Of a DNA stretch of 64,000 nucleotides, positions 1-11,267 are shown piece after piece. Origin of the DNA: Merluccius polli (taxonomy: Eukaryota; Chordata; Actinopteri; Gadiformes; Merlucciidae). A program made the translations under genes and the position numbers. Below the pieces are notes generated by a model, which was not told the DNA's origin, made no database searches, and saw only the letters and a list, made by a program, of their open reading frames with translations. Where the stretch lies: the NCBI GenBank assembly GCA_030340625.1, contig JAOPHQ010004836.1, positions 214,001 through 278,000 on the forward strand, written 5' to 3'. Position 1 is the stretch's first letter, and each line of letters opens with the position of its first letter.

Positions 1-295
1 GCGCGGCGCGTTTGATGATGTCATCAAACCACGTCCTCACTTGAAACATAACAGATGTCTGAAATTATTTCAAACAAAGTGTTTATTTATTTCACACTGT
101 CTTTGTACTAACAGAAAATGGTCACTTGCATTCGACTCAGGACAATTAGAGCTTTCCAACAAGGTATAACATGCCATAGGCCACTTTAGTCATTTTGAGC
201 TTTTTTAAAAACCGATACCGATATTTTCCGATATTGATTTTTTATGCCAATATCGGCCGATAATATCGGTGGGCCGATAATATCGGACATCCCTA
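1..295. mobile_element. Right end of a hAT-like non-autonomous transposon
   Basis: The block is built of ATATCGG-type subterminal repeats (about 200-290) and ends in CGGACATCCCTA, whose reverse complement TAGGGATGTCCG is a common hAT-type terminus in fish genomes. The other end lies left of the window, so neither the target duplication nor the inverted repeat pairing can be checked. No coding content is visible. Confidence 0.55.
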
Positions 296-1506
296 TTATC
301 ATTGTTGGTTCGACTCAGCTAGAGCAGTCAGCTGCTTGCGTTGATAGCTAGAAAGAAGAGCAGATGATGAAGGTGAAGAGGGGATAACAGACGATGAGAG
401 GAGATGAGAGGACAGGAGAGGAGAGAGAAATAGAGGAGAACAGAGGAGAGGGGCGGTAGGGGAAAGAAGAGGGGAAGAGAGGAGAGGAGTAGAGAGGAGA
501 GGAGATGAGAAGAGACGAGAGCAGTAGATAATGTAGTGTTCAATAGGGCATGACATTGTACTTGGGTGTACAGCTGTGTACAGCTCGCCACCTATTCCAA
601 GCCCATTTCTCAAAATAACTCATTGCCAAATAATGCTCCTTCTTTGACGAGTGTCAGTCCTCAAATTCACTGTTCTTTCCAGAAAATGTTGTTGCCTTCC
701 CAGCAACCACAAAGCAATTGTGACGTCCTCCCACATACAGTTACACTTTATCCACGTTCCACCATTTCTATTGTACCACTCAACTCCCCCTCACCCTCTC
801 TCAATCCCTGATCCTCTCACTCTTTCCTCATTCTCTCTAGCCTCTTATCTAGCTATTTCTCATTATTCCCTAGCCGTTTAAATTGACACTGCTGGCTGTA
901 AACACAGAAGGAAAATTGTATTGTATGTTGCCCCTTCCTTTATGAGGAAAAAAGTCAGCTGCAGAGAAATCCTGTTGAGAATATCTTAGCAACCAATTGG
1001 TTCTTTTTAGCTTTGTTGTGTGTGTGTGTGCACACACATATATGAGTTAGCACATGAAAACACACATACTGTATATGTGCGCTAACTGAATAGTAATGCG
1101 TATGTGCATGTGTGTGTACTGGTGTGTGTATGTGCATGTGTAAGTGCGTACGTGTGTCTATGTGTGTGTCCATGACAATTAGCGGCCAGTGTTGCATGTA
1201 ACACTTTAAGCAGTCTCAACTGTAATGCTTTACAAAAGGTAGCCCATCAACTTTCACAACATCATTTCCACAGCACATAGGATATTGTAATTCATGTGTG
1301 GACAAATATGCAAATCTGTTCTGAATATAAAATACATATTAATGTGCAGGATACAACTTTTGCACACACAAAGCTAAATAAGCCAGAGAAGATGAAAGTA
1401 AGTTATGTATGATGAAAGTAACTAATGTTATTCGTATTTTTAATCTAATTAGAATAATACATGAAGTAAAAGATTGGTAAAGGATCTTGTGTGTGTGTGT
1501 GTGTAC
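296..1506. other. mast1 intron DNA, no gene seen
   Basis: A purine-rich imperfect GA/AGAGG stretch (about 350-520) is followed by unremarkable AT-balanced DNA and interrupted GT repeats near 1015-1165. A (GT)n run at 1489-1504 directly abuts the mast1 splice donor. The next expected mast1 exon, encoding the sequence after the NTPSST motif, is not visible here, so it should lie left of the window. Confidence 0.5.
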
Positions 1507-1579
1507 CGTTGAACTGGGTGTGTTGGTGCCATATCCTGAGGAAGGCAAAGATGCAAGGGACCATCTTCGCCCATCAGCC
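1507..1579 (-). CDS. mast1: mast1 coding exon (RRWSLASLPSSGYGTNTP)
   Basis: This minus-strand exon of 73 bp encodes ADGRRWSLASLPSSGYG followed by TNTPSST, a hallmark of the N-terminal region of MAST-family microtubule-associated Ser/Thr kinases. It is entered through CTTCAG and left through the donor ACG|GTACAC. The phase fits: the exon begins with the last base of an Arg codon started by the previous exon and ends on a complete codon, so the next exon should start GTN (the Val that follows in the family). The serine-rich segment precedes the DUF1908 and kinase domains, which are outside the window. Its donor is immediately followed by a short CA repeat. Identity as a MAST is secure; the choice of paralogue rests on the neighbouring exons. 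Confidence 0.95.
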
Positions 1580-1715
1580 CTGAAGAAAGAACAAACAAAA
1601 GAATGAAAGAAAGAAAAATAAACGGGTATGTAACAACAACTGAACAATAGCTCCACTGTGTGTATATGTGTGTTTGTTCATGAGACATGTTACGAATACG
1701 TATAATATAATCACA

Positions 1716-2726
1716 TTAACACTAGCAGCGCCACTTTAGGGGTCCTATAACCGCCAGACCCGACGCCCAATAGCGTCCGTATCCTTTTGTTTGGCTGATG
1801 GGCCATTAACACGTCTCCTCTCTCCATTTCTATATCGCTGCGTTAATCTCTATAGTAGCCCCCCACACACCATACACAGCTAGATAGTCTATCTAACAGC
1901 TTGAACCCACACAAAACTGGTGTACTCTTAGCAGTGTAAAATGTGCTATTTTGCTATCTATCTTTAGAAAAAATATTTTCACGCTGCCACCGATGCACTA
2001 ATCGTCAGGTGACGGTCATTTGCGCTATATGTCGTTCAGTTCTGTACACACAAAGTCTCAGAGGTTATTGTGAGCAACACCCGCAAGTAAACTATATGGT
2101 AAATATAATCACAGTGATTGATTTGATCACATTATCACATTTTGTCTAACGAAAGAACGACAATAAGTCCCCCTCAGCATTTATATGTGTCTCTCCATCT
2201 CTCCCGTGTGCACTTTTCAGTTTAACAGTGAACACACAACTTGCCATCTGATCGCGCACATCCACACCAACTTATAGAAATAATACAATTTAGAAACGTA
2301 TATGACAGGATGAATACTGTGGGCCTACATACCTTAGTGTGATTATAAGTGATTATTAATGAATGTGAGTGAATATTGGCGTGCACATGAGTTTCTATGT
2401 CCCATTCGTTGTCTCAATGCGCTGTACGGCCATCATGCAAATGCATCCATTCGGCTGCGGAGGAGAGGGTGGAGGAGAGTACCGACGCTAATCGCCGCTG
2501 CTCCTGGCAGGTTGAAGGGGGGTGTTTTTGTGAAAAACAACACCAAAAACCTGTTTATTTGGTTTTCTAAACGTTGTTCTATCATGATGACGATATAGGC
2601 GTGTGCAGAATAGGTATTTAGGAAAAGTCAGGGCAGGAGGGAAACATAGCAATAACAATGACGGAGTAATTTACATTTTTGAATCACAACGCCCAATGGC
2701 GTCGGCTCTGGCACTTCTAGTGTTAA
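1716..2726. mobile_element. piggyBac-like non-autonomous element with TTAA target sites
   Basis: Both edges are TTAA (1716-1719 and 2723-2726), and the termini are inverted: TTAACACTAGCAGCGCCA on the left and, on the reverse strand of the right end, TTAACACTAGAAGTGCCA. TTAA duplication with CACTAG-like ends is typical of piggyBac transposons. The internal 1003 bp lacks a transposase, but about 1975-2095 (+) encodes a cysteine-rich stretch (CHRCTNRQVTVICAIC) that resembles the C-terminal zinc-binding domain of piggyBac transposases, so this is a deletion derivative. It lies in a mast1 intron. Confidence 0.8.
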
Positions 2727-2807
2727 CCATCTAAACATATAGAAACATATGCAATGTGGTGTGTGTGTTTAGGAAATATGTAATACAACATGTAATATGC
2801 CCTGTAC

Positions 2808-2883
2808 CTTCTAGAGGAAGCAAATGAAAAGTGGGCGGGGCCACTTGGTGAGAAATTACGCGGGCTGTCCAATGGGCTGCTTC
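2808..2883 (-). CDS. mast1: mast1 coding exon (SSPLDSPRNFSP)
   Basis: A 76-bp minus-strand exon bounded by acceptor TTTAACAG and donor AGAAG|GTACAG encodes SSPLDSPRNFSPSGPAHFSF then ASSR. The segment SSPLDSPRNFSP...AHFSFASSRR is the MAST1 version of this conserved N-terminal region. The exon starts with the last two bases of a Gly codon and ends with two bases of an Arg codon, matching its neighbours on both sides. It is likely a phosphorylated, disordered linker upstream of the kinase domain (inference from Ser/Pro content). Confidence 0.95.
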
Positions 2884-3984
2884 CTGTTAAAGAACACACA
2901 AAAATGACAATAAATAAACAGATATCCCATAATATATTTCATAGTTATGTGGTCTAGCAGGTTTTGTAAGATCAGATAAAACATCATTAATAGTGTTAAT
3001 AAAAGATTTAAAAGTGTTAATAAAAGATTTGTACGAATACACATTGGCGATTCCCACAATACATATACACCTAATAGACACCTAATAAAATAAACTAAGG
3101 TACATCAACAAAATCGCCAAAAATGTATCTACTTCTTCTCATCCTTCTAAACAAACCTGAAGGCATCGTCTTTATTGAAGGAATCTGTGCCACCTACTCC
3201 AAAGGGACGGTGTACAGATACAACAACCTGCTAATAACTGTTTAATCGACTGTAGCAGAAGGCATTACCCTTTAAGTCACCGAGCCTCCTGCTTTGCCCC
3301 TGCATTTTCTTCATGCAAACATGAGGTTTGAATAAGCGTCATGCATGGCCGTCGTAGATAAACAAAGCTGACAGTGGATCCATGACTATTGTGGTGTGTG
3401 TGTCGTGTGTGTGGTTGATAGCTGGTGTACAGCCTCACCTGGCCTGAGTCAGACTGGTTAGACTCTGGGCTGGGTGAGGCTGCACACCTGTGGTGCAGAG
3501 CAATCATGGCACCCAGGATAAACCAGCTATCACCACACACACTCAGGAGAGAGCCACTGGCAAGAGGCTCCAGCTATCAACAACACATACACTCCACAAA
3601 CATGATGCGTCATTCAGAGCGAATCCTGTGACATTTTTGAAGGAGCACAGAATAAGCGAGGGACCAAACGGTAAGAGAAGTGATTATATCGTAATAGTAG
3701 GTAATAGCAATAGTAGTACTAATAGAAATAGTAGGTCACACACTTGACAACCTACTTTTCTGTATCCGTAAAAAGCTCACACTACCGAGACACTCTGCAC
3801 CGAGCATCGGGTCCCAACACGCTTTTCCCAGCGATTGTCGTGAGGGGGTAAACCGGGTCTAAACTGACACAGTTTTTATCCTGGAGTCTGTCCCCGGCTT
3901 TAGAGAAGGAGGTAAGAAAGAAAAGATAGAAAAGGATACAGAACGAAAAGACATAGGGCCACTGAGCACTCTGTGTATGGTTAC
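2884..3984. other. mast1 intron with a snap-back repeat
   Basis: No gene is seen. About 3407-3541 is an imperfect inverted repeat: TGTGTGGTTGATAGCTGGT at the left and, reverse-complemented, TGTGTGGTGATAGCTGGT at the right, with further pairing inside (CAGCCTCACC against GGTGAGGCTG). It could be a small fold-back element. The rest is unremarkable. Confidence 0.5.
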
Positions 3985-4073
3985 CTAGGTGTCCAGGCAG
4001 TGGGGAGTGCGGCCGGGGGAGTGTAGGGGAGGTACTGGTCAGGATCAGGCTCTTCCGGTTACTGGTCCGGCAA
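3985..4073 (-). CDS. mast1: mast1 coding exon (CRTSNRKSLILTSTSPTLPR)
   Basis: This 89-bp minus-strand exon encodes CRTSNRKSLILTSTSPTLPR then PHSPLPGHL. That is nearly the MAST1 sequence rather than MAST2, MAST3 or MAST4, which differ around SLILTSTSPTLPR. The acceptor is TTGCCAG and the donor is CCTAG|GTAACC. The first base completes a Ser codon begun as AG by the upstream exon; two upstream exons in the window end in AG and are both compatible. The paralogue call mast1 is also supported by the adjacent rnaseh2a, which is close to MAST1 in human. A teleost duplicate (mast1a or mast1b) cannot be told apart here. Confidence 0.95.
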
Positions 4074-4187
4074 CTGGCAACACAAAGATGAAAGCAAAAA
4101 AGGACAAACACATCAATCTCTATCAACTTCTTTAACAGTTGTCAATATCAAAACAAATAGCAGCCATTAGCCGCAGCACTCTCGGCT

Positions 4188-4235
<48 letters not shown>

Positions 4236-4958
4236 ATATGTCTATCTGAGTGAATTCATGTGACTGTGTGTCAGTGTGCCTGTGCGTGTTTGTGTGTCTG
4301 TATGTGTTTGTGAGTTGTGGATTGCATGCAGGAAATGTGAGTGCGCGCGTGCGTGTATTTCTGTGTGTGTGTCGTTTCCTCTAGCGTCACAGCTGTGGCA
4401 GCAGATAAGAGCTGAAACCCTGACGAGACGGGGGAGTGGAGGCCGCTGGGGAGACAGAAAGGTCTGAGAGGAGACAGGTACGGCCCGCTGTGACTGGCTG
4501 AGAGTCTTCCACCATCAGGTCTAATTCTCCATCGTTGCCATTTATTGCTTTTTTAGGACACGCTCTAGCTCGGACCCAGCCTACACAAACACACACACAC
4601 ACACACACGCACGTACCTATTATTGCACGCGTGCGTTTTGACAGTTTGGAAGATGAATAGGCCAGGTGTTATTTTCACGGATGGATTGAAGTTTAATGGT
4701 CGCTTCTTTCAGGGACGTTTTTGTGAGACAAGGAGATGCGGATGAAGTTGAAGAACAGCAGCGAGGCTGTTGATGTGTTCCCCAGAATTTTAACATATTG
4801 TGTGTGTGTGTGTGTGTGTCATGTCATCACACATACTTTTTAAGAGACTTCAAGATGAGACACGGTTAGCTAAACAGTGGTGAACAGCTTGCTTCATATT
4901 GCGTCAGCAAAGATGCCCCTCTCTGGAATGCACTAAATAAATCAAGTATTACAGGAAC

Positions 4959-4995
<37 letters not shown>

Positions 4996-6151
4996 AAAAG
5001 TCTCCTTCCTTTGCTCTACTTATATCTCACCCAAACCTCTTTCAGGGTTTTGAAATATTGAATAGAAATGCATTACTTTAACCCCCCCCACTAGCCCTGC
5101 AACAGCACTCACAAGAGTGAAGAGGAGAATAAACAGAGCGAAGGAACAAACAAGCAAATGCACAATTTGGATTTCTCTTCATGTTGTGATCTTTTCTCTT
5201 ACCTGTTCCAATATACTCAATTATTACTTTTTCTTCACTCTGTCCTCATTGCTGAATGCTTTCTGTTGCACATGTTCTAACTGGCTGACCAAGTAGATAT
5301 AGTGTGTATTATACTATCACTGTTTCCCCTACCATTTCTTCCAGCAGTGCTGAGGTGTATGTGAGGTGCACTATGTTGTTGTGCGTGTGCACGGTGCTGA
5401 TGTGCGCAGTCATGGAGAGATTTTAGTGTGATCAGTGATTCCAGTAGGGCTCTGGTGCATTCATTCAAACAGAAATTGTATAACAATATAACAACAACAG
5501 CACACGTGCGCACTATGTGCGCCAGGCAATTTTGACCGTTTTCAGTCTGCAATTTATAGCCATCCTACCCTCTGGGTTTCATGATACTGTTGCTTCTGTT
5601 CTACACAATCAAATATGTAGGCTACTTTCTATCATTAAGTTACTTGTTGTGTTACTTTTCTCTTTATGCTTCCTACATTTAGTCTCAAAACATTCATGAG
5701 CTAATGCCACCTATCATCATGCAATTAATTTTTTTTTATAGCACTATAACACAATTTTGTTGCCAGTATTTTTCCACAATATTTCTGCAATGACAATAAT
5801 GACAATGTAACAATTGAGGGGATTGCAGTAGGGGGCATCTATTTGTATGTATTTATTTTTTGCATGGCTGATTCTAGTAATCTAGCAGCGGCGCTGCGCC
5901 ACTGCATTCCTAAAACTCCTCTTCTAGCCCTCTCAACCACATCCCTCACTTCCTCTTTCTCTCCACACATTGCTTTATTTATTGGAGCTTTCCCCAACAT
6001 ATCACAATGTATTCTCATCTAATCCATCTGTGAGCTCTCACACTTTCCCAAAGAGGGAATACAATCACCAACTGTCTCTTGGAAGGTGAAAGACGAGGTT
6101 ATTACACTGGTTTTCATTACAGCATCATAACAATGCGCGCACACGCACACA

Positions 6152-6200
<49 letters not shown>

Positions 6201-6767
6201 TCACATGAATCCAACAGCTTCCTGTTACACTACTAGCCCCAGACCACCATAGAGAACACATCATCTGCTCCAGACATTCACAAGAGAGGCTACATTCCAC
6301 TGCAAAGCTATGATCTATGAGCCTGTCCCGTGGCTAACTTGGATATGGATCATTTGTAAAGGTCGCATTAACTATGTATGCTACGCGTGTCCTCTAGTCT
6401 AGACAGCGGACCGGTGCTTTAGTTAGCCTGGGCCCCTTAGCTTTTGCCCATGGCGTGTTTAGATGGAAGACCTGGAAAGAGATGAACCCCTGCTCTCCCC
6501 CACACACTCTGTGCTCAAAATGCCCTATTAGTGCTGAAACGCCAACAGTTGGGAGGTGGGCCAGGTTTTGGGGGTGATGCAAGAGGAAGTGAACAGCAAC
6601 AGGTAATGAGATATACACACCCGACATAAAGTCAACGTGTGTGTGCGTGTGTGTGTGTGCTGGACTGTGTGTGTGTGTGTTTGTGTGTGTGTGTCTTCAG
6701 CAAAGTGTGAGTGACAGTTGAAATCACTCCGTCATGGTGATGGTCATGCCTCCTGGGCTCATCCCCT

Positions 6768-6770
<3 letters not shown>

Positions 6771-6855
<85 letters not shown>
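6771..6855. repeat. (TG)42 microsatellite
   Basis: Uninterrupted TG dinucleotides in a mast1 intron. The run is long enough to be highly length-polymorphic and Z-DNA-prone. Confidence 0.98.
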
Positions 6856-6857
<2 letters not shown>

Positions 6858-8461
6858 TCTTAGGTGGTGAACCATTAATCATAAGTGCCGGTGGTCATCA
6901 ATCTGGAGCTGGCACTAGCCTTTTCAAATAAACATATACATACACACACAGCAACACACAGTAACACATAGACACACTGCTGACACATATAAACAAACTC
7001 CCCCTCCCTTTACACACTGTTGATATAAGTGTATGAAAAATAGAGTGACTAGACTATTCACAGCAAAGCATTTCCACGCAAGCCTCTTTAAAACAGATGG
7101 CGATCGTGAGATGAAGCCTCATTCACTCTTGCGTCACCGAACGGGGACCATCAGCCCAAAGGTCCAGCGTGGAAGGAAATGGAGAAGTGCTCATTAAATA
7201 TTCATGAAATATTCAGACAGGGAGTAATTCCTCGGATCTATAATGCTTTTAACAAAGAGGGATGGTGGAGGGGAGATGAGAAAGGAACAGGAGCATAGAA
7301 TGTTACCATAGTAACTCCAACTGGTTTATTTGATGTGGGTTTTGTTGTTGTTTGCATTGCTTTTACAACGACTGGTTCATATCATATTACTATAAAATAA
7401 TCTATCCAATAATAATCTACATCATTAAACAGATGAAGCAGAATAACACTGCATGGACGTACATGTATTTAAAAGCACAAATAGAAGGGCTTCCTATTCA
7501 ATGAAGTGTGCTGAAATGAGTGTTGCTCAGGTCTGCCGTGGAATACGATCAATATGACGTCTCTCACCCTTTGCATTCAACATCAAAGTAACAAAGAACA
7601 GCCAGAGCTCAGCTACATCTGTGTGTGTGTGATGTGTGAACACTGCAGTGTGTGATGTAAAACTATGCATCTGTGGTTCCTAATCCGTGTGAAGCCGTTA
7701 TGTAATCTGTGCAGCAAGATCAGTTTTTTTATGTGGCTGTGTTGTGTGTGTGTGTGTGTGTGTGTGGACCTTGAATTTGAATTTCTTGGGTATTTCTTGC
7801 ATCACTAGTGATGCATGCACTAGTGATCACTAGGCGTGGGCATGCACGTGTGTGTGTGTGCGCGTGTGCGAAAGATGGAGAGAGACAGTCAAACGTTTTG
7901 AGGCTCAAGAGGATCAAGAGCTCAAGAGTAAAACTTTTAAACAATACTTTTGAGCAAAAGGGTGATTTGTGCATGTGTGTGTATGTGTACATTGGAGTCT
8001 GTTTGCATAATGTGTTTGGGTATTTTGTTTGTGCATGTCTGTGCATAAGTGCAGTTTGTGTGATCAAGGATTCGAGCTATTGTGTATGTGTGTGTGTGTG
8101 TGCGGTTGTGTTGTTGTGTACGTCTGTGTGTAGATGAATGTGTGTAACTGCTAAAAGATCACAGAGAGAATAAATGATAACCAGCAGTCAAGCATTGGCT
8201 GGAAAAGCCTTTATGGCTCTCTATGCAAACAAGAGGCACACAACCAACACACCAGCAGCAGAGAAACAAACAGCTAAGTCACAGGAGTCACGAATAAACA
8301 ATGAATGAGAAAAAAGGGAAGGAAGAAAAAAAGACAAGAAAATAGAGTCAAGGGAACAACTAAAAGGCAGAGGAAAAGCACAATATGCAAGAATGCACAC
8401 ACACACACACACATCCATCCACCCACCCATCCACCCACAGACACAACCCCACCCACCCACA

Positions 8462-8464
<3 letters not shown>

Positions 8465-8529
<65 letters not shown>
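8465..8529. repeat. (CA)n microsatellite with CCA-rich prefix
   Basis: A pure CA run preceded by imperfect ATCC/CCCA repeats from about 8412. Confidence 0.97.
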
Positions 8530-8530
<1 letters not shown>

Positions 8531-10095
8531 CCCCCACTTCCTCAGACAGTGTTCAGATCGTGAATGTCTCTGTCGTTCTTAATTGTTTCCTTAATGATGT
8601 CAGGGAGGGGAAGTATTGTCTCGGTTGCTGTGAAGCTGCATTCACAAACACAACGACCTCCAACGGTTGTTACATACATGACCAGAATGTTAAGGAGCGT
8701 ATTCAACATCACAAATGGCCACCGCTAAGAGAAAGGCACTGCCGGCGGCCAATGTCACGTCTGAAAAAAGCGTTCCTGTGTTCATTAAACAGAAACTGAA
8801 TTCAGTGAGGCATAATGACCAACACACACATGTGTGTCTGTAGGAGGAGTTCTGTGTTGTGTGTGTGTGTGTGTGTGTGTAGGAGGAGGGTGGTTCTGTG
8901 TGTGTGTCCGTGTGTGCATCTGTATATATATGTGTAGGAGGAGGGCCGTGTGTGTGTGTGTGTGTGTGTGTGCGTGCGCGGGCGGGCATGTGTGTGTGCA
9001 TGTGTGTGTATGACTGGGAGTGTTACCATGGGTGATTAAGAATCAGTATGCATGCCTCAGCCTCTGACAGCTTCCTAGTTATGAACTCTCATGTGCGTAT
9101 GATGCATTTAACTAAGTGCATAACTGAGTGACTGCTTGCGCATGTGGATGAGGAAGAGAGAGAGAAACGGAGAGCAAGAGTATGTGTGTGTGTGTGTGTG
9201 TGTCACTCAATGGTCATTTGCCCCTCTAAGTGCTGACTCACAGAGCACACCAGAACACCAGCCTACCCACACCATCGATCCAGCGAGGCTTACTTCCTGT
9301 CACATGACCCGCCCGCTGACGTTCTCTCAGAAACTCATTCAATAGGAGTGCATATTTACAGCACAGATTATGGGGTGTTATACATCCTAATGAAAACAGT
9401 AACTCACGCAGTGTGAGTTACTGTTCACAGTGTGCTCCTTCAACGTACGCATGGCTAGCGAGGCCCCACTTTACGCAATGCTTCTAGTCCGCCATTTTTT
9501 CCTCCCTCGCCACCTCACACCTGGAGCAGGGACGAACAGCGAACCTTAGCAAAGATAAGCTTACAGAAAGATGTTATTGCACATGGCTTGTTGGATGAAT
9601 AAGTGAGATTAGAACATTTAATAATCCTAGTTCATTTGACCCTGCTTCGGTTGCGTTTTGTATTGCTGGCTGGCTGGATACGTTAGCTCTGTGGCACTAG
9701 CGAACTCAATGCATGTTCGACTCTGGTCATTTTAAGTCAATGTTGAATTTTTGCTATATTTCGTCAACATTTTTGATAAGGCTTTTACTTAAATGTGTAA
9801 ATCCTGTTTTGGCTAACCACCTGTCGTAATAAACACTGAATAATTGGCAAAGACCTGCTAGCTTGGCAAAGTAATGTCAGCTACAATTTTCATGTATAAC
9901 AGTCGACTTTCGATGTCACACTAATGTTACACTCTTTGTCATTCATCATGACTGTGGTTTAATATTCTATGGGGTTGAATCCTATTTCATGACTTTTTTT
10001 TCAGCCACGTGTTGGCAGAGGAATGAGGAGTGAATCTTTTAACTTAACTAAAAAATGCACATCTTGTTATGCTAATTATGTATTTTTCTTCCCAG

Positions 10096-10156
10096 GAGCG
10101 ATTGCGCGTCACCTACTTCAGCAGTTTAATCTGCAATTGAACCTTTACTTTTACTG
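10096..10156 (+). other. Possible spliced non-coding exon
   Basis: A 61-bp segment lies between a good acceptor (polypyrimidine then CCCAG) and a consensus donor (CTG|GTAAGT) on the plus strand, opposite to mast1. It contains no convincing reading frame. An upstream GC-richer stretch near 9490-9560 could be a first exon. This could equally be chance or part of a transposon. Confidence 0.2.
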
Positions 10157-10322
10157 GTAAGTTAATTTACACTACGCTGACACGTAAAGGTATATAATTC
10201 TTTAATACTACAGATACTACAATACGATCATTTGAAGTTAAAAACCCCAACCCTAACGCTTTGCAATGGCAGTCCACCCCTATAGGGTCCATCCCTCCCA
10301 CTCAGAAGCAAAGACGTCGTAA

Positions 10323-10736
10323 GGGCACGAGGTAGTAGACTAAACTAGTGGACTAGTGAAAATAACACACATTGACCATGGACCATTTCCACAGAACTAT
10401 CATAGCAGGACAAACAGGTGTAGCCCCCAAAACGAACGCTGGGTAGGTGGGCAGGTGTTTTATTCTGCGCTTAGTATTTTCGCACTTATCTCTGTTGTAT
10501 GCTAGCAATCGGTTAACTTAGCAATTTGGTGTTTGAAACTCGTTCTTGTGAAATCCTTACTCCACTGACAGCGATTTACTGTTGCACTTTCTTCTAACAA
10601 ATGTACTTATTGTAAGTCGCTTTGGAAAAAAGCATCTGCTAAATGCCCTAAATGTAAATGTTTCATTTATGTGTGTCAAACAGCAGCAATGGTCACCGTG
10701 TGTAATCTTCACCAGTTTAGTCTACTACCCGTACCC
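10323..10736. repeat. Repeat unit bounded by short inverted repeats
   Basis: GGTAGTAGACTAAACTAGTG near 10331-10350 is matched in inverse by CACCAGTTTAGTCTACTACC near 10710-10729. Between them lies one copy of the dispersed fish repeat described at 10480-10664. The ends may be transposon termini, but no target duplication was established. Confidence 0.45.
10480..10664 (+). repeat. Dispersed fish repeat with conserved 3' tail, copy 1
   Basis: The copy ends in GTAAGTCGCTTTGGAAAAAA then GCATCTGCTAAATGCCCTAA. This tail occurs in many teleost retroelements. Two related copies are at 14890-15075 and 22640-22840, sharing TTGTTGCACTTTCTTCT-like and CTAGCAAT-like blocks upstream. I infer a SINE- or LINE-tail family. 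Confidence 0.75.
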
Positions 10737-11215
10737 TGGTACATACATGTAGCAGGACAGGGTGAAAAAACCCTCAGTCGTTAGTTCAGCTCCCACCAAA
10801 GTCTATACTCAATTCAATTATACATCATAATAAGGAGAATATAAGTTATGATGGACAATGTGTGTGTGTGTGTGGTTGACTGGTTGGTGTTAATCTGGCT
10901 GCCTGTATATAGCTGAGTGCCTGTGTTTTTGACAGGCAGGCCGACTGGATGTCTGATGGACTAACAGACGGAAGTGTGTAATGGGCTGCAGCTGGCGTTT
11001 CATCTGCTCCCGGGTGGGTCCCGTTAACAGATGCACCCCACTGACACACTTCACTCCCGCATCCGGCCACCTCTGACATGCATGTAGCATTTTGGCAAGG
11101 ATAAAACGAATGAATGACGTCAGCCCTGCCTGTGTGTGACAGAGCTGGGTGGAGGCTTTGTAGGAAGATCAATTTCATCCCCAGTGATGAAACCTTGATA
11201 GATAATCATCCATCA

Positions 11216-11267
<52 letters not shown>

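Larger units (their letters stand above)
4074..10095. other. mast1 intron, microsatellite-rich, no gene seen
   Basis: The stretch holds many (GT)n, (CA)n and (CT)n tracts (for example 4191-4234, 4965-4991, 6152-6196, 7744-7766, 8858-8880) separated by unique AT-balanced DNA. Short open frames here are Cys/Val, Thr/His or Ser/Leu translations of the repeats. No protein similarity is recognised. Confidence 0.6.

Noticed and set aside
8305..8799. 164-codon Thr/His-rich open frame
   Set aside because: Driven by the CA microsatellite; sequence on either side has no coding features.
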